Assembly: GCA_903870165.1 (NCBI GenBank)
Contig: CAIQBW010000010.1
Location: 1-64,000, forward strand
DNA: 64,000 bases
Direction of reading: 5' to 3'
DNA from: an uncultured Methylophilaceae bacterium
Lineage (GTDB): Bacteria > Pseudomonadota > Gammaproteobacteria > Burkholderiales > Methylophilaceae
Below, piece after piece: positions 27,361-35,792 of the stretch. The translations under genes and the position numbers were made by a program. The notes beneath the pieces were generated by a model. That model saw only the letters and a program-made list of their open reading frames with translations, did no database searches and was not told the origin of the DNA. How positions within the stretch are numbered: position 1 is the first letter of the stretch; every line of letters starts with the position of its first letter.

Positions 27361-28638
27361 TTAAATAATCATGCCAGCGCCAACGGTGTTGTTGGTTGAT
27401 TCATCAATGACGATAAATGCACCAGTTGCACGGTTTTTGCTGTAGCTATCTACCATGAGCGGTTGCGCGAGTTTGAAATTGATTTTGGCAATATCGTTCA
27501 TCGCAAGGCCTTGCGCCTCTAATTGCTCAAGCGTATTGACGTCCACTTTGTATTCAATCGCGCCTACTTTGGCTTTAGATTCGCGTGTGGTGTGGCGGAT
27601 GATATAAGTGCGGGCTGTTGAAAGCGGCGTTTCAGATAGCCAGCACACCATGCCTGAGATTTGCTTCACAGGCTCTGGCGCTTGGTCTGATTTTACAATC
27701 ATGTCGCCACGTGATGTGTCGATTTCATCTTCAAGCAAGAGCGTCACAGATTGCTCTGTAATGGCGCTTTGTAGCTGCTCGTCACCCAACTGAATAGCTT
27801 TTACTTTTGAGGTGTAGCCGTTAGGCAATACCGTAACCGCATCACCCACGGCAATTTTGCCAGATTCAACACGGCCCATAAAGCCACGGAAGTCATGCAG
27901 GTCTTTATCGTCTGATGCGTGTGGGCGGCAAACGAATTGCACAGGGAAGCGGAATGGTTCGTTTTGTTCTGAGTGCCCGGCCGGTGCAGATTCCAAGATT
28001 TCTAACATGGTTGGTCCTTGGTACCAATCCATTGCATCGCCACGATCAACAAGCATATCGCCAGTCAAAGCTGAAAGCGGCACAACTTGAATGTCGCGTC
28101 CTGCGCGTTGCAAACCAATTTGTTCAGCAAAGTTTAAATAGTCTGCTTTGATTTTTTCAAAGGTTGCTTGGTCAAAATCCACCAAGTCCATTTTGTTAAT
28201 TGCTACCACGATGTGTGGAATACCCACTAAGTGTGCCAAGAATGAATGGCGGCGTGTTTGAGTGAGGACGCCTTTGCGCGCATCAATCAAAATAATCGCA
28301 AGATTAGCCGTTGAAGCTGCTGTCACCATGTTGCGTGTATATTGCTCATGGCCCGGTGCATCGGCAATGATGTATTTGCGTGTGCCTGTGCTGAAATAGC
28401 GGTAAGCCACGTCAATGGTAATGCCTTGTTCACGTTCAGCTTGCAATCCGTCTGTGAGTAGCGATAAATCGACTACCTCTAGACCGCGCTTTTTAGAAGT
28501 GCGATCCATTTGTGTCAGCGTGTCAGCTAAGATGCTCTTGGTATCAAAAAGTAAGCGGCCGATGAGGGTGCTTTTGCCATCATCTACGCTACCGCAAGTC
28601 ATGAAGCGAAGTAGGCTATCGTTGTGTTGAGTTGTCAT
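27361..28638 (-). CDS. cysN: sulfate adenylyltransferase subunit 1 (GTPase)
   Basis: GTPase subunit that drives ATP sulfurylase to make adenylyl sulfate (APS). EF-Tu-like G motifs: 'TCGSVDDGKSTLIGRLL' (P-loop), 'ADAPGHEQYTRNM' (DxxG) and 'AINKMDLVDFD' (NKxD). At 425 aa it ends after the EF-Tu-like domains and has no C-terminal CysC APS kinase domain, which fits the APS reductase type of CysH upstream. Its ATG overlaps the cysD stop (TAATG), so the two subunits are translationally coupled. Confidence 0.96.
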   Translation of the reverse strand: MTTQHNDSLLRFMTCGSVDDGKSTLIGRLLFDTKSILADTLTQMDRTSKKRGLEVVDLSLLTDGLQAEREQGITIDVAYRYFSTGTRKYIIADAPGHEQYTRNMVTAASTANLAIILIDARKGVLTQTRRHSFLAHLVGIPHIVVAINKMDLVDFDQATFEKIKADYLNFAEQIGLQRAGRDIQVVPLSALTGDMLVDRGDAMDWYQGPTMLEILESAPAGHSEQNEPFRFPVQFVCRPHASDDKDLHDFRGFMGRVESGKIAVGDAVTVLPNGYTSKVKAIQLGDEQLQSAITEQSVTLLLEDEIDTSRGDMIVKSDQAPEPVKQISGMVCWLSETPLSTARTYIIRHTTRESKAKVGAIEYKVDVNTLEQLEAQGLAMNDIAKINFKLAQPLMVDSYSKNRATGAFIVIDESTNNTVGAGMII

Positions 28639-29576
28639 TAGAAATAGCCTTCTTTCTTACGTTGTTCCATTGATGCATCTGATGTTTGGTCATCAAGCCT
28701 TGTTGCACCACGTTCTGTAATGGTGGTGGTTGCAGTCTCAAGTACGATTTTAGAAATAGTATCTGCATCGCTAATTACTGGGGCTGTACATGTGATGTCA
28801 CCTACAGTGCGGAAGCGAACCTGCATGTTGATGACTTCTTCACCAGTTTTGGGTTGGTTAATCACTTCACCAGAAGCGAGAGGTACATTGACTGGTACGA
28901 TAGAGCCAGCACGCATCACAACATCACGTTGATGTGCGAAGTAGATGCTTGGTAGGGCTAATTTTTCACGTTCGATATATTGCCAAACGTCCATTTCAGT
29001 CCAGTTTGAAATCGGGAATGCGCGGATATTCTCACCTTTGTGTGAACGTGCGTTATATAAATTCCATAACTCTGGACGTTGGTTCTTAGGGTCCCATTGG
29101 CCAAACTCATCACGGAAACTCATGATACGTTCTTTAGCACGGGCTTTTTCTTCATCGCGGCGTGCGCCACCAATACAACAATCAAAACCAAATTCTTCAA
29201 TCGCTTCAAGCAATGTTACGGATTGGTGTTTGTTGCGTGATTCGTCTTCTGATTTAAGCACCACGGTGCCGCGCTTCATTGAGTCTTCTACAGAGCGAAC
29301 AATCAAGCGTTCGCCAAGCTCTGCGGCGCGTTGGTCGCGGAACTCAATTACTTCTTTATAATTGTGACCAGTATCAATATGCATCAGCGGGAAAGGAAAG
29401 CGGCCTGGACGGAAAGCTTTTTCAGCAAGGCGCAAGATACACAATGAATCTTTACCGCCAGAGAATAGCAACACAGGGTTTGAACATTGGCCTGCAACTT
29501 CACGCAAAATGTGAATCGCTTCGGCTTCTAGCCAATCGAGATGGCTGAGAGTTGTTTTGTTTGCTGTCGTCATCAT
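28638..29576 (-). CDS. cysD: sulfate adenylyltransferase subunit 2
   Basis: Catalytic subunit of ATP sulfurylase forming APS from sulfate and ATP. The PP-loop nucleotide motif 'LLFSGGKDSLCILRLAEKAF' is near residue 40, and 'MHIDTGHNYKEVIEFRD' and 'GARRDEEKARAKERI' are typical. The length of 312 aa is close to E. coli CysD. Two adjacent ATG codons begin the frame; neither has a good ribosome binding site. It lies 32 nt after cysH and overlaps cysN. Confidence 0.96.
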   Translation of the reverse strand: MMTTANKTTLSHLDWLEAEAIHILREVAGQCSNPVLLFSGGKDSLCILRLAEKAFRPGRFPFPLMHIDTGHNYKEVIEFRDQRAAELGERLIVRSVEDSMKRGTVVLKSEDESRNKHQSVTLLEAIEEFGFDCCIGGARRDEEKARAKERIMSFRDEFGQWDPKNQRPELWNLYNARSHKGENIRAFPISNWTEMDVWQYIEREKLALPSIYFAHQRDVVMRAGSIVPVNVPLASGEVINQPKTGEEVINMQVRFRTVGDITCTAPVISDADTISKIVLETATTTITERGATRLDDQTSDASMEQRKKEGYF

Positions 29577-29608
29577 TTCAACTTATAAATTTCAAATAGG
29601 TTTGTTGC

Positions 29609-30373
29609 TTACTTCGTTTTTTTAACATGCAGGCCGCACTCTTTGCTGGTTGGGTCTTCCCACCACCAACGCCCCGCACGCACATCTTCGCCCATGGCAA
29701 CGGCACGTGTGCAAGGGGCACAACCAATGCTAGGGTAGAAGGCATCATGTAATTTGTTATACGGTACTTCGTGCAAGCGAATATAGGCCCACACTTCTTG
29801 TTCAGTCCAATCGCTCAGTGGATTGAATTTTTCTAACTGATTACCTTCGTCAAACTCTTGCACAGGCAGGTTGGCGCGCGTTGTGGCTTGCTCTGCGCGC
29901 ATACCGGTAATCCAAGCTTGTTTGCCAGAGAGTGCACGTTGGAGAGGCTCTACTTTACGCATATGGCAACAGGCTTTGCGTAAATCAATGCTCTCGTAAA
30001 AAGCATTGATGCCTTTGGTTTGTACGTATTGCTCAACCACTTCATGCTTAGGGAAATAAACTTTAAATTTGGTGCTGTATTTATTTTCCGCCTCAGCCAT
30101 CAACGTGTAGGTTTCAGTTGGCAAACGGCCTGTGTCTAAGGAGAAAATCTCAATCGCGAGTTTTTCACGCATGATGATATCAGTCAGCACCATGTCTTCA
30201 GCGCCAAAGCTATTCGCAAAGGTCATTGCTGGAAACTTTGTTGCAGCTTCTTTAAGTACGCTTAATACTGCTGCGCGCTTGGCTGTGACAGATGCCTTGA
30301 GTGCGTCTGTCAGCGCTGGGCTCGTCGCTGGGTTTTTAGCCGCTGAGCGAATCATGGATACGTCACCAAACAT
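29609..30373 (-). CDS. cysH: assimilatory adenylylsulfate (APS) reductase
   Basis: Reduces activated sulfate to sulfite. The presence of 'KACCHMRKVEPLQRAL' and 'GCAPCTRAV' (CC plus CxxC) marks the iron-sulfur form that acts on APS rather than PAPS. This agrees with the lack of an APS kinase domain in the operon. The catalytic cysteine is in the C-terminal 'KECGLH'. The frame opens at 30394, overlapping the previous gene by 22 nt. The ATG at 30373 is preferred because it forms a TAATG overlap with that gene and has AGGA 10 nt upstream (254 aa). Confidence 0.93.
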   Translation of the reverse strand: MFGDVSMIRSAAKNPATSPALTDALKASVTAKRAAVLSVLKEAATKFPAMTFANSFGAEDMVLTDIIMREKLAIEIFSLDTGRLPTETYTLMAEAENKYSTKFKVYFPKHEVVEQYVQTKGINAFYESIDLRKACCHMRKVEPLQRALSGKQAWITGMRAEQATTRANLPVQEFDEGNQLEKFNPLSDWTEQEVWAYIRLHEVPYNKLHDAFYPSIGCAPCTRAVAMGEDVRAGRWWWEDPTSKECGLHVKKTK

Positions 30374-30972
30374 TAGCGGTTTGTCCTGCGCCATGCTGGT
30401 TGCGCAATATCAACAGCGCCTTGGTATGGCTCGCTAAAGTCTTTTAGGCTGGCTAAAGCTTCAGTGGCTGAGCGGTCAGCGCGGATTAAATAGCTATTAA
30501 AGCCTGAGCGTTTTAAGAAGAATAGTTGGTCGCGCAATACATCACCAACCGCGCGCAACTCATTCTTGAAGCCGTAACGTGTGCGGAGTAGGTTGCCGAT
30601 AGTGAAAATGCGGCCATCTGCAAAGCGTTCGACATAAACAGCCACTAATGCAAACGCGTTAATGTCTTTAACTTCGGCAATCACATCTTCAATCGCTTCA
30701 TGTGTCGCAATCAAAAGACCAACTTCGCCTTGGCTGACACGGCTAGCAAGTTCGTCTTTATTGGCTCGCCAAACGGCAAAAGGCACCAGCACTTTACCAG
30801 CTGGAATTTGCGTTGCGGCGATTTGCTCAGGGGTGAAGGTTTCTTCACCTGTGAGCTTAAATAGCACTACTTTACCTGCTTGTTTTCGAACGGTTTCTTC
30901 GCCTAAGCTTGGTGGCGTGATGCGAGTCCAATCATCAGTAAGAATGGCGTTGTCTTTAATTAAATTAGACAT
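30373..30972 (-). CDS. DUF934 protein of the sulfite reductase operon
   Basis: Protein of the DUF934 family, 199 aa, soluble. Members are commonly found between a CysI-type sulfite reductase and cysH in Proteobacteria, as here, and are presumed to assist sulfite reduction; the mechanism is not established. Visible features: a central 'KVLVPFAVWRANKDELASR' and a C-terminal 'GAVDIAQPAWRR'. It has no cysteine cluster or cofactor motif. It overlaps cysI by 8 nt upstream and cysH by 3 nt downstream. Confidence 0.85.
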   Translation of the reverse strand: MSNLIKDNAILTDDWTRITPPSLGEETVRKQAGKVVLFKLTGEETFTPEQIAATQIPAGKVLVPFAVWRANKDELASRVSQGEVGLLIATHEAIEDVIAEVKDINAFALVAVYVERFADGRIFTIGNLLRTRYGFKNELRAVGDVLRDQLFFLKRSGFNSYLIRADRSATEALASLKDFSEPYQGAVDIAQPAWRRTNR

Positions 30973-32635
30973 TCACAGCCTCCTTGCTGGCATAAACATG
31001 AGCTTTGAATGGCGGCACACCTATACGTCGCACGGTGTCAATAAAGCGCTCCTCAGGGGTGCGTTCTTGGATATACACTTCAATCAAACGTTGAACTACA
31101 CCTGGCATTTCTTCTGCTGAGAATGAAGGGCCAATTACTGATCCGATGCTGGCGTCGTTACCTTGTTTGCCACCAATAGTGACTTGGTACCATTCTGAGC
31201 CATCTTTATCCACACCCAAAATGCCGATATGGCCAACGTGATGATGACCGCAAGCATTCATACAACCTGAGATGTTGAGTTCCAGGTCGCCAATGTCATG
31301 CAAGTAATCGAGGTTATCGAATTGCATTTGGATGGCTTCAGCAATTGGAATGCTCTTCGCATTAGCGAGTGAACAAAAGTCGCCGCCTGGGCAACAAATG
31401 ATGTCGGTGAGTAAGCCAATGTTTGGTGTAGCTAAGCCTGCGGCGCGGGCTTTTTCCCACAACGGGAGTAGGTCGCTAAGTTTTACGTCTGCCAAAATCA
31501 AGTTTTGTTCATGTGAGGCACGAAGTTCACCAAAGCTATAAGCGTCTGCTAAATCAGCCACCACTGCCATTTGCTCTGAAGTGATATCGCCTGGTGCATG
31601 GCCGTGAGGTTTTAGCGACAAGGTCACTGCGCGGTAGCCTGATTGTTTGTGTGCATGTACGCAACGTTTTACCCAAGCCGCAAATGCTGGGTTGCTTGCG
31701 ATGGCGCTATCAAAACTTGCGTCATGTGCTGACAAATTATCATAAGGCATGGCATCAAAGTGTTTAGCAACTCGTGATAACTCAGCTTCAGTGATGGTGT
31801 TTGGATTGTCTTTTAGATGAAGCCATTCAGCTTCAACTTGTTGTTTGAAGTCCTCAATACCTAAAGCTTTTACCAAAATCTTAATGCGTGCTTTATAGGC
31901 GTTATCACGGCGACCGTGGATATTGTAAACGCGGATAATCGCTTCACAATAAGTGAGGGCGTGTTGCCACTCAAGATGCTCGCGTATGACTGTGCCCAAA
32001 ATAGGGGTGCGACCTAAGCCACCGCCAACCCACACTTTAATCGCTGTGTGGCCTTTAGCATCTTTGTAGAATTCCATGCCAATATCGTGCGCTTGCACGA
32101 TGGCACGGTCTTGCTCTGTGCCAGACACTGCAATTTTGAATTTACGTGGCAATAAAGCGAACTCAGGATGGAAGGTGCTCCATTGGCGCATGACTTCAGC
32201 CATCGCGCGTGGGTCAATCACTTCATCAGGCGCAACACCAGCGAATTGGTCTGTGGTGATATTTCTAATGCAATTGCCAGAAGTTTGAATGGCGTGCATT
32301 TCAACCGTTGCTAATTCAGCCAAAATCTCAGGTACGTCTTCTAGTTTAGGCCAGTTGAGTTGTAGGTTTTGACGTGTACTAAAGTGGCCGTAGCCTTTGT
32401 CGTATTTTTTAGCGATGTCGCCAAGTTTTCGTAATTGTTTAGATGACAGCATGCCGTAAGGCACCGCAATACGAAGCATCGGCGCTTGGCGTTGAATATA
32501 TAAACCGTTTTGTAAGCGAAGGGGGCGGAACTCATCTTCAGAAAGTTCACCGGCGAGATACCGATTCGTTTGGTCGCGGTATTGGGCGACACGCTCGTTT
32601 ACGAGTTGTTGGTCAATGGCGTCGTATTTATACAT
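30965..32635 (-). CDS. cysI: sulfite reductase hemoprotein (CysI type)
   Basis: Siroheme and [4Fe-4S] protein reducing sulfite to sulfide. The cluster/siroheme cysteines are in 'DIICCPGGDFCSLANAKS' and 'NISGCMNACGHHHVGHIG'. Two ferredoxin-like half domains flank the siroheme domains, as usual for this family, and 556 aa is normal. No flavoprotein cysJ gene is present, so electrons probably come from a ferredoxin or a reductase encoded elsewhere. It is the first gene of the cysI-DUF934-cysH-cysD-cysN operon. Confidence 0.93.
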   Translation of the reverse strand: MYKYDAIDQQLVNERVAQYRDQTNRYLAGELSEDEFRPLRLQNGLYIQRQAPMLRIAVPYGMLSSKQLRKLGDIAKKYDKGYGHFSTRQNLQLNWPKLEDVPEILAELATVEMHAIQTSGNCIRNITTDQFAGVAPDEVIDPRAMAEVMRQWSTFHPEFALLPRKFKIAVSGTEQDRAIVQAHDIGMEFYKDAKGHTAIKVWVGGGLGRTPILGTVIREHLEWQHALTYCEAIIRVYNIHGRRDNAYKARIKILVKALGIEDFKQQVEAEWLHLKDNPNTITEAELSRVAKHFDAMPYDNLSAHDASFDSAIASNPAFAAWVKRCVHAHKQSGYRAVTLSLKPHGHAPGDITSEQMAVVADLADAYSFGELRASHEQNLILADVKLSDLLPLWEKARAAGLATPNIGLLTDIICCPGGDFCSLANAKSIPIAEAIQMQFDNLDYLHDIGDLELNISGCMNACGHHHVGHIGILGVDKDGSEWYQVTIGGKQGNDASIGSVIGPSFSAEEMPGVVQRLIEVYIQERTPEERFIDTVRRIGVPPFKAHVYASKEAVNV

Positions 32636-32673
32636 GTTTATTCAATTTTTCAAAGAGGCGATATTTTAATGCA

Positions 32674-32688
32674 AAACCAGCTTGGTTT
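32674..32688. promoter_or_regulatory. inverted repeat upstream of the cys operon
   Basis: AAACCA and TGGTTT are arranged as a dyad with a 3-nt centre, 39 bp upstream of the cysI start and next to a TAAAAT -10-like element on the minus strand. It could be an operator, for example for the nearby CysB-type protein. This is a guess from position and symmetry. Confidence 0.3.
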
Positions 32689-32727
32689 CACGCTTTATAT
32701 TGACAATAAGCCTAGTGCAAACAAGGC

Positions 32728-33498
32728 TTAATGCAGAACGAGTTTGAGGCCCACATAAATCAAAATCGCTGCAAGCGCAACACGTATCCAGTGTTCGGCA
32801 ACTTTGGCGCTTAAGTGACTGCCCAAATAAATCCCTGGAATAGAGCCGATCAGCAGGGTGCCAAGTAAGTTGTAATCAACAGTACCAAGGCTTGCGTGAC
32901 CCAATCCTGCAACTAAAGTGAGTGGCACGGCGTGTGCGATATCGCTTCCAACGATGGTGGTGATTTTCTTGTGAGGGTAAAGGACGATAAGCGCAGTGAC
33001 GCCCAAAGCGCCAGCGCCAACAGAGGTAAGTGTGACTAGGCCGCCAAGAACGATGCCAAGCACTACGGTGCTAGCCGCAACGTATTTTTCTGGAATTAAG
33101 GTTTCTTTTGCTAATAAGTTCATCAGCTTAGTTCTTAAAAGCACCGCTGCTGATGTAACAATCAGAGCAATGCCTAAGCTGAACTTAATGGTGGCGATGG
33201 CTTCTGTTGAATCGACATCAATCGTGCGTAAGAAAATGATGGTTGCCAATGAGGCTGGAACGCTTCCTGCGGCGAGTAACTTAACAATACGCCAATCGAT
33301 GTTACCCAGCTTGCCGTGCGCAAAGATTCCAACGGATTTAGTCACAGATGCATAAAGCAAATCGGTGCCAACGGCCAATGCTGGCTTGATGTGAAAAAAA
33401 ATCAGTAGGATAGGTGTCATGAGAGACCCGCCACCTACGCCTGTTAAGCCAACTAAAAATCCTACGATAAAGCCTGCAACAATGAAGCCGAAATCCAT
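32728..33498 (-). CDS. TauE/SafE-family sulfite/sulfonate exporter-like protein
   Basis: Inner-membrane protein of about eight helices from the TauE/SafE (DUF81) family, whose members move sulfite or organosulfonates. The signature glycine-rich first loop is 'FIVGFLVGLTGVGGGSLMTP', repeated in degenerate form as 'GGLVTLTSVGAGALGV'. The frame extends back to 33543, but the ATG at 33498 has AAGGA 5 nt upstream and begins at the first helix, giving 256 aa. It lies between the cys operon and a divergent CysB-type regulator, so a role in sulfate uptake or sulfite handling is likely. Confidence 0.88.
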   Translation of the reverse strand: MDFGFIVAGFIVGFLVGLTGVGGGSLMTPILLIFFHIKPALAVGTDLLYASVTKSVGIFAHGKLGNIDWRIVKLLAAGSVPASLATIIFLRTIDVDSTEAIATIKFSLGIALIVTSAAVLLRTKLMNLLAKETLIPEKYVAASTVVLGIVLGGLVTLTSVGAGALGVTALIVLYPHKKITTIVGSDIAHAVPLTLVAGLGHASLGTVDYNLLGTLLIGSIPGIYLGSHLSAKVAEHWIRVALAAILIYVGLKLVLH

Positions 33499-33570
33499 GG
33501 AAGTCCTTAATACAATTGATTTTGCGTGAAATTGAACTACCAATATTATAAATGACTAAATATGTTGTTT

Positions 33571-33610
33571 TTATAACGGTTTATTCTTAATATATGCTTA
33601 TTGGTTATAA
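33571..33610. promoter_or_regulatory. TTATAAC...GTTATAA inverted repeat between tauE-like gene and cysB
   Basis: TTATAAC at 33571-33577 and GTTATAA at 33604-33610 are inverted arms 26 bp apart in the short divergent promoter region. The second arm lies 14 bp before the regulator's ATG. Such spaced A+T-rich dyads suit LysR-type autoregulation. Function inferred. Confidence 0.35.
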
Positions 33611-33624
33611 AGGGTGTTGCTAAA

Positions 33625-34545
33625 ATGAAATTGCATCAATTGCGTTATGTGAGTGAAGTCGTGAAGCAGGGCTTAAACATTTCTTTAGCTGCTGATGCGC
33701 TTCATACATCTCAGCCTGGCGTGAGTAAGCAAATTCAGTTACTTGAGCAGGAGCTTAATTTACAGATTTTTGAGCGTCATGGCAAACGCTTAACGGGTGT
33801 GACTGAACCTGGTCGAAATATCGTTGAGCTTGCAGAGCGAGTCATGCGCGACATGGAGAATATTAAGCGCGTGGGTGATGAGTTTAGCCATGAAGATATT
33901 GGCGTGCTCACAATCGCCACAACGCATACCCAAGCGCGATATCGGCTACCTGCGGCTGTAAAAGCATTTATGGAAAAATATCCAGATGTGAAACTTAACA
34001 TCCATCAAGGCAATCCAACGCAAGTAGCAGAGCAGGTGGAAAGTGGAGAGGCAGATATAGGAATTGCCACAGAGGCAATTAGCCACTTTGAGAAGATTTT
34101 ATGTTTGCCAGCTTATCAATGGAATCGTTGCGTTGTGGTGCCGCCTGATCACCCATTGATTAGTGATATTCCATTGACGCTAAAAAAACTAACGCAATAT
34201 CCTTTGATTACTTATGACTTTGCATTTACTGGCGGCTCATTAGTGAGTAGTGTCTTTGAAAAAGAGGGTTTAGCGCCTAACGTAGTACTTACCGCAATTG
34301 ATGCAGATGTTATCAAAACTTACGTTAGTCTTGGTTTGGGCGTGGGGTTGCTTGCTGGCATGGCTTATGATGCTGAGCGAGATACAAATTTAGTCGCCTT
34401 GGATGCGAAGCATTTATTCCCTGATAGCGTGACATATGTGGGTATTAGGCGTGACGCCTATTTGCGCAAGTTTGCCTATGATTTTATACAGCTTTTGGCG
34501 CCACATTTTGACCGCAAGGCAGTGACGGAAGCCCTAAAACAATAA
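33625..34545 (+). CDS. cysB: CysB-type LysR transcriptional regulator
   Basis: LysR-family activator of sulfur assimilation genes. The N-terminal winged helix includes 'MKLHQLRYVSEVVKQGLNI' and 'LHTSQPGVSKQIQLLEQELN', followed by 'FERHGKRLTGVTEPG', which is a CysB/Cbl hallmark. The effector domain has 'ATTHTQARYRLP' (inducer-binding threonines). The frame opens at a TTG at 33601, but the ATG at 33625 with AAGGGTG upstream gives the canonical N terminus (306 aa). It is divergent from the TauE-like gene and adjacent to the cys operon, its probable target. Confidence 0.92.
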   Translation: MKLHQLRYVSEVVKQGLNISLAADALHTSQPGVSKQIQLLEQELNLQIFERHGKRLTGVTEPGRNIVELAERVMRDMENIKRVGDEFSHEDIGVLTIATTHTQARYRLPAAVKAFMEKYPDVKLNIHQGNPTQVAEQVESGEADIGIATEAISHFEKILCLPAYQWNRCVVVPPDHPLISDIPLTLKKLTQYPLITYDFAFTGGSLVSSVFEKEGLAPNVVLTAIDADVIKTYVSLGLGVGLLAGMAYDAERDTNLVALDAKHLFPDSVTYVGIRRDAYLRKFAYDFIQLLAPHFDRKAVTEALKQ

Positions 34546-34591
34546 AACCATTACTTGCGTTGGTAAGCTGGGATTTCATTGCTTTTTCGGA

Positions 34592-34597
34592 TATAAT
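34592..34597 (+). promoter_or_regulatory. predicted -10 element of tal
   Basis: A perfect TATAAT lies 59 bp upstream of the tal start. No good -35 hexamer is present at 16-18 bp, so an activator may be used. Prediction only. Confidence 0.4.
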
Positions 34598-34656
34598 CTT
34601 GGCTCGAAATTATTGTTGGTTCGTTATTTTTATTAAGTGATTATTCGGAGAGCGCT

Positions 34657-35610
34657 ATGGCTAATTTATTAGAACAATTGAAGTCTATGACCACTATCGT
34701 GGCTGACACTGGTGACGTTGAAGCGATTAAAAGTGTAAAACCTATCGATGCGACAACAAACCCATCTTTAGTATTAAAAGCTAGCCAATTGCCACAGTAC
34801 GCATCATTGATTGATGAAGCGATTGCTTATGCAAAAGCACAAGGCGGCTCTAAAGCAGAACAAATTGACAATGCAGCTGACAAATTGGCTGTGTTGATTG
34901 GCACGGAAATCACTAAGGTTGTTCCTGGCCGCATCTCAACTGAAGTGGACGCACGTTTGTCATTTAATGTTGAAAAAATGGTGGCTAAAGGCCGTAAATT
35001 GATCAAGTTGTATCAAGATTCTGGTGTAAGCAAAGATCGCGTATTGATTAAGTTGGCGTCAACATGGGAAGGCATTAAAGCTGGTGAGATTCTTGAAAAA
35101 GAAGGCATCCAATGTAACCTCACATTGTTATTCGGTTTCGGTCAAGCGCGTGCTTGTGCAGAGGCTGGTGTATTCTTGATTTCACCATTCGTTGGCCGTA
35201 TTTTAGACTGGTACAAAGCAAAGAACCCAGGGACAGAATACACACAAGAAACTGACCCTGGTGTGGTTTCAGTGCGTGCTATTTATCAGTACTACAAAGA
35301 GCACGGTTACAAAACTGTTGTGATGGGTGCTTCATTCCGTAACACAGGTGAGTTAATCGCTTTGGCTGGTTGTGACCGTTTAACTGTTTCACCAAACTTA
35401 TTACAAGATTTGGCGGCAACAGAAGGTACATTGACCCAAGTATTGAAAGATGGTGGCGCTACTAAAGCTGCACCAGCTCGCTTGACTGAAGAAGAGTTCC
35501 GTTTCGCGTTGAACGAAGATCCAATGGCAACTGAAAAGCTAGCTGAAGGTATCCGTGGCTTTGTTGTGGACCAAAACAAACTTGAAGCAGCGCTTGCTGA
35601 AAAACTATAA
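34657..35610 (+). CDS. tal: transaldolase (TalB type)
   Basis: Moves a dihydroxyacetone unit between sugar phosphates. In RuMP-cycle methylotrophs this helps regenerate ribulose-5-phosphate. The 317-aa protein is a TalB-type enzyme: N terminus '[20 protein letters not shown]', '[13 protein letters not shown]', the Schiff-base lysine in '[19 protein letters not shown]', and '[12 protein letters not shown]'. GGAG precedes the ATG. Codon use is strongly biased toward a few codons, as in hps, suggesting high expression. Confidence 0.97.
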   Translation: MANLLEQLKSMTTIVADTGDVEAIKSVKPIDATTNPSLVLKASQLPQYASLIDEAIAYAKAQGGSKAEQIDNAADKLAVLIGTEITKVVPGRISTEVDARLSFNVEKMVAKGRKLIKLYQDSGVSKDRVLIKLASTWEGIKAGEILEKEGIQCNLTLLFGFGQARACAEAGVFLISPFVGRILDWYKAKNPGTEYTQETDPGVVSVRAIYQYYKEHGYKTVVMGASFRNTGELIALAGCDRLTVSPNLLQDLAATEGTLTQVLKDGGATKAAPARLTEEEFRFALNEDPMATEKLAEGIRGFVVDQNKLEAALAEKL

Positions 35611-35639
35611 GTTTTTTAACTAAATTTTAGTTATTGATA

Positions 35640-35670
35640 AACGCTAGGCGTTGATATAACGGCTAGCGTT
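35640..35670. promoter_or_regulatory. 31-bp dyad upstream of the hps promoter (putative operator)
   Basis: AACGCTAG at 35640-35647 is exactly inverted as CTAGCGTT at 35663-35670, and the interior GTT...AAC also pairs, giving 12 of 15 matching pairs overall. It ends 13 bp before the -35 box of the hps promoter. It lacks a following T-run, so it is more likely a regulator site than the tal terminator. Confidence 0.5.
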
Positions 35671-35683
35671 GCAATTTATAGCG

Positions 35684-35711
35684 TTGACACATTGATTGGT
35701 TGCGCTATAAG
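35684..35711 (+). promoter_or_regulatory. strong sigma70 promoter of hps
   Basis: A perfect -35 TTGACA at 35684-35689 and TATAAG at 35706-35711 are separated by 16 bp. Transcription would begin near 35718, leaving a leader of about 75 nt. This is the best promoter match in the window, in keeping with the abundance expected of this enzyme. Confidence 0.75.
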
Positions 35712-35733
35712 ATATCGTTCGATTTTTAAGTTG

Positions 35734-35747
35734 GTGCTGAAAAGCAC
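35734..35747 (+). promoter_or_regulatory. GNRA-type hairpin in the hps leader
   Basis: GTGCT-GAAA-AGCAC forms a 5-bp stem with a GAAA tetraloop inside the predicted untranslated leader, 45 nt before the hps ATG. It may stabilise the mRNA. Its arms resemble those of the hairpin before mptG. Confidence 0.4.
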
Positions 35748-35792
35748 TAAATGTTAAGTAGTAAAACCTGTAATTAATTGGAGAAAAGTAAC

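Noticed and set aside
28945-29361. 138-codon open frame antisense to cysD
   Set aside because: Opposite a clearly real cysD, with Ser/Arg-rich composition typical of antisense reading; no independent support.
35618-35633. AACTAAA-T-TTTAGTT palindrome after tal as a terminator
   Set aside because: A+T-only stem with no G+C core and no following T-run; too weak to call.
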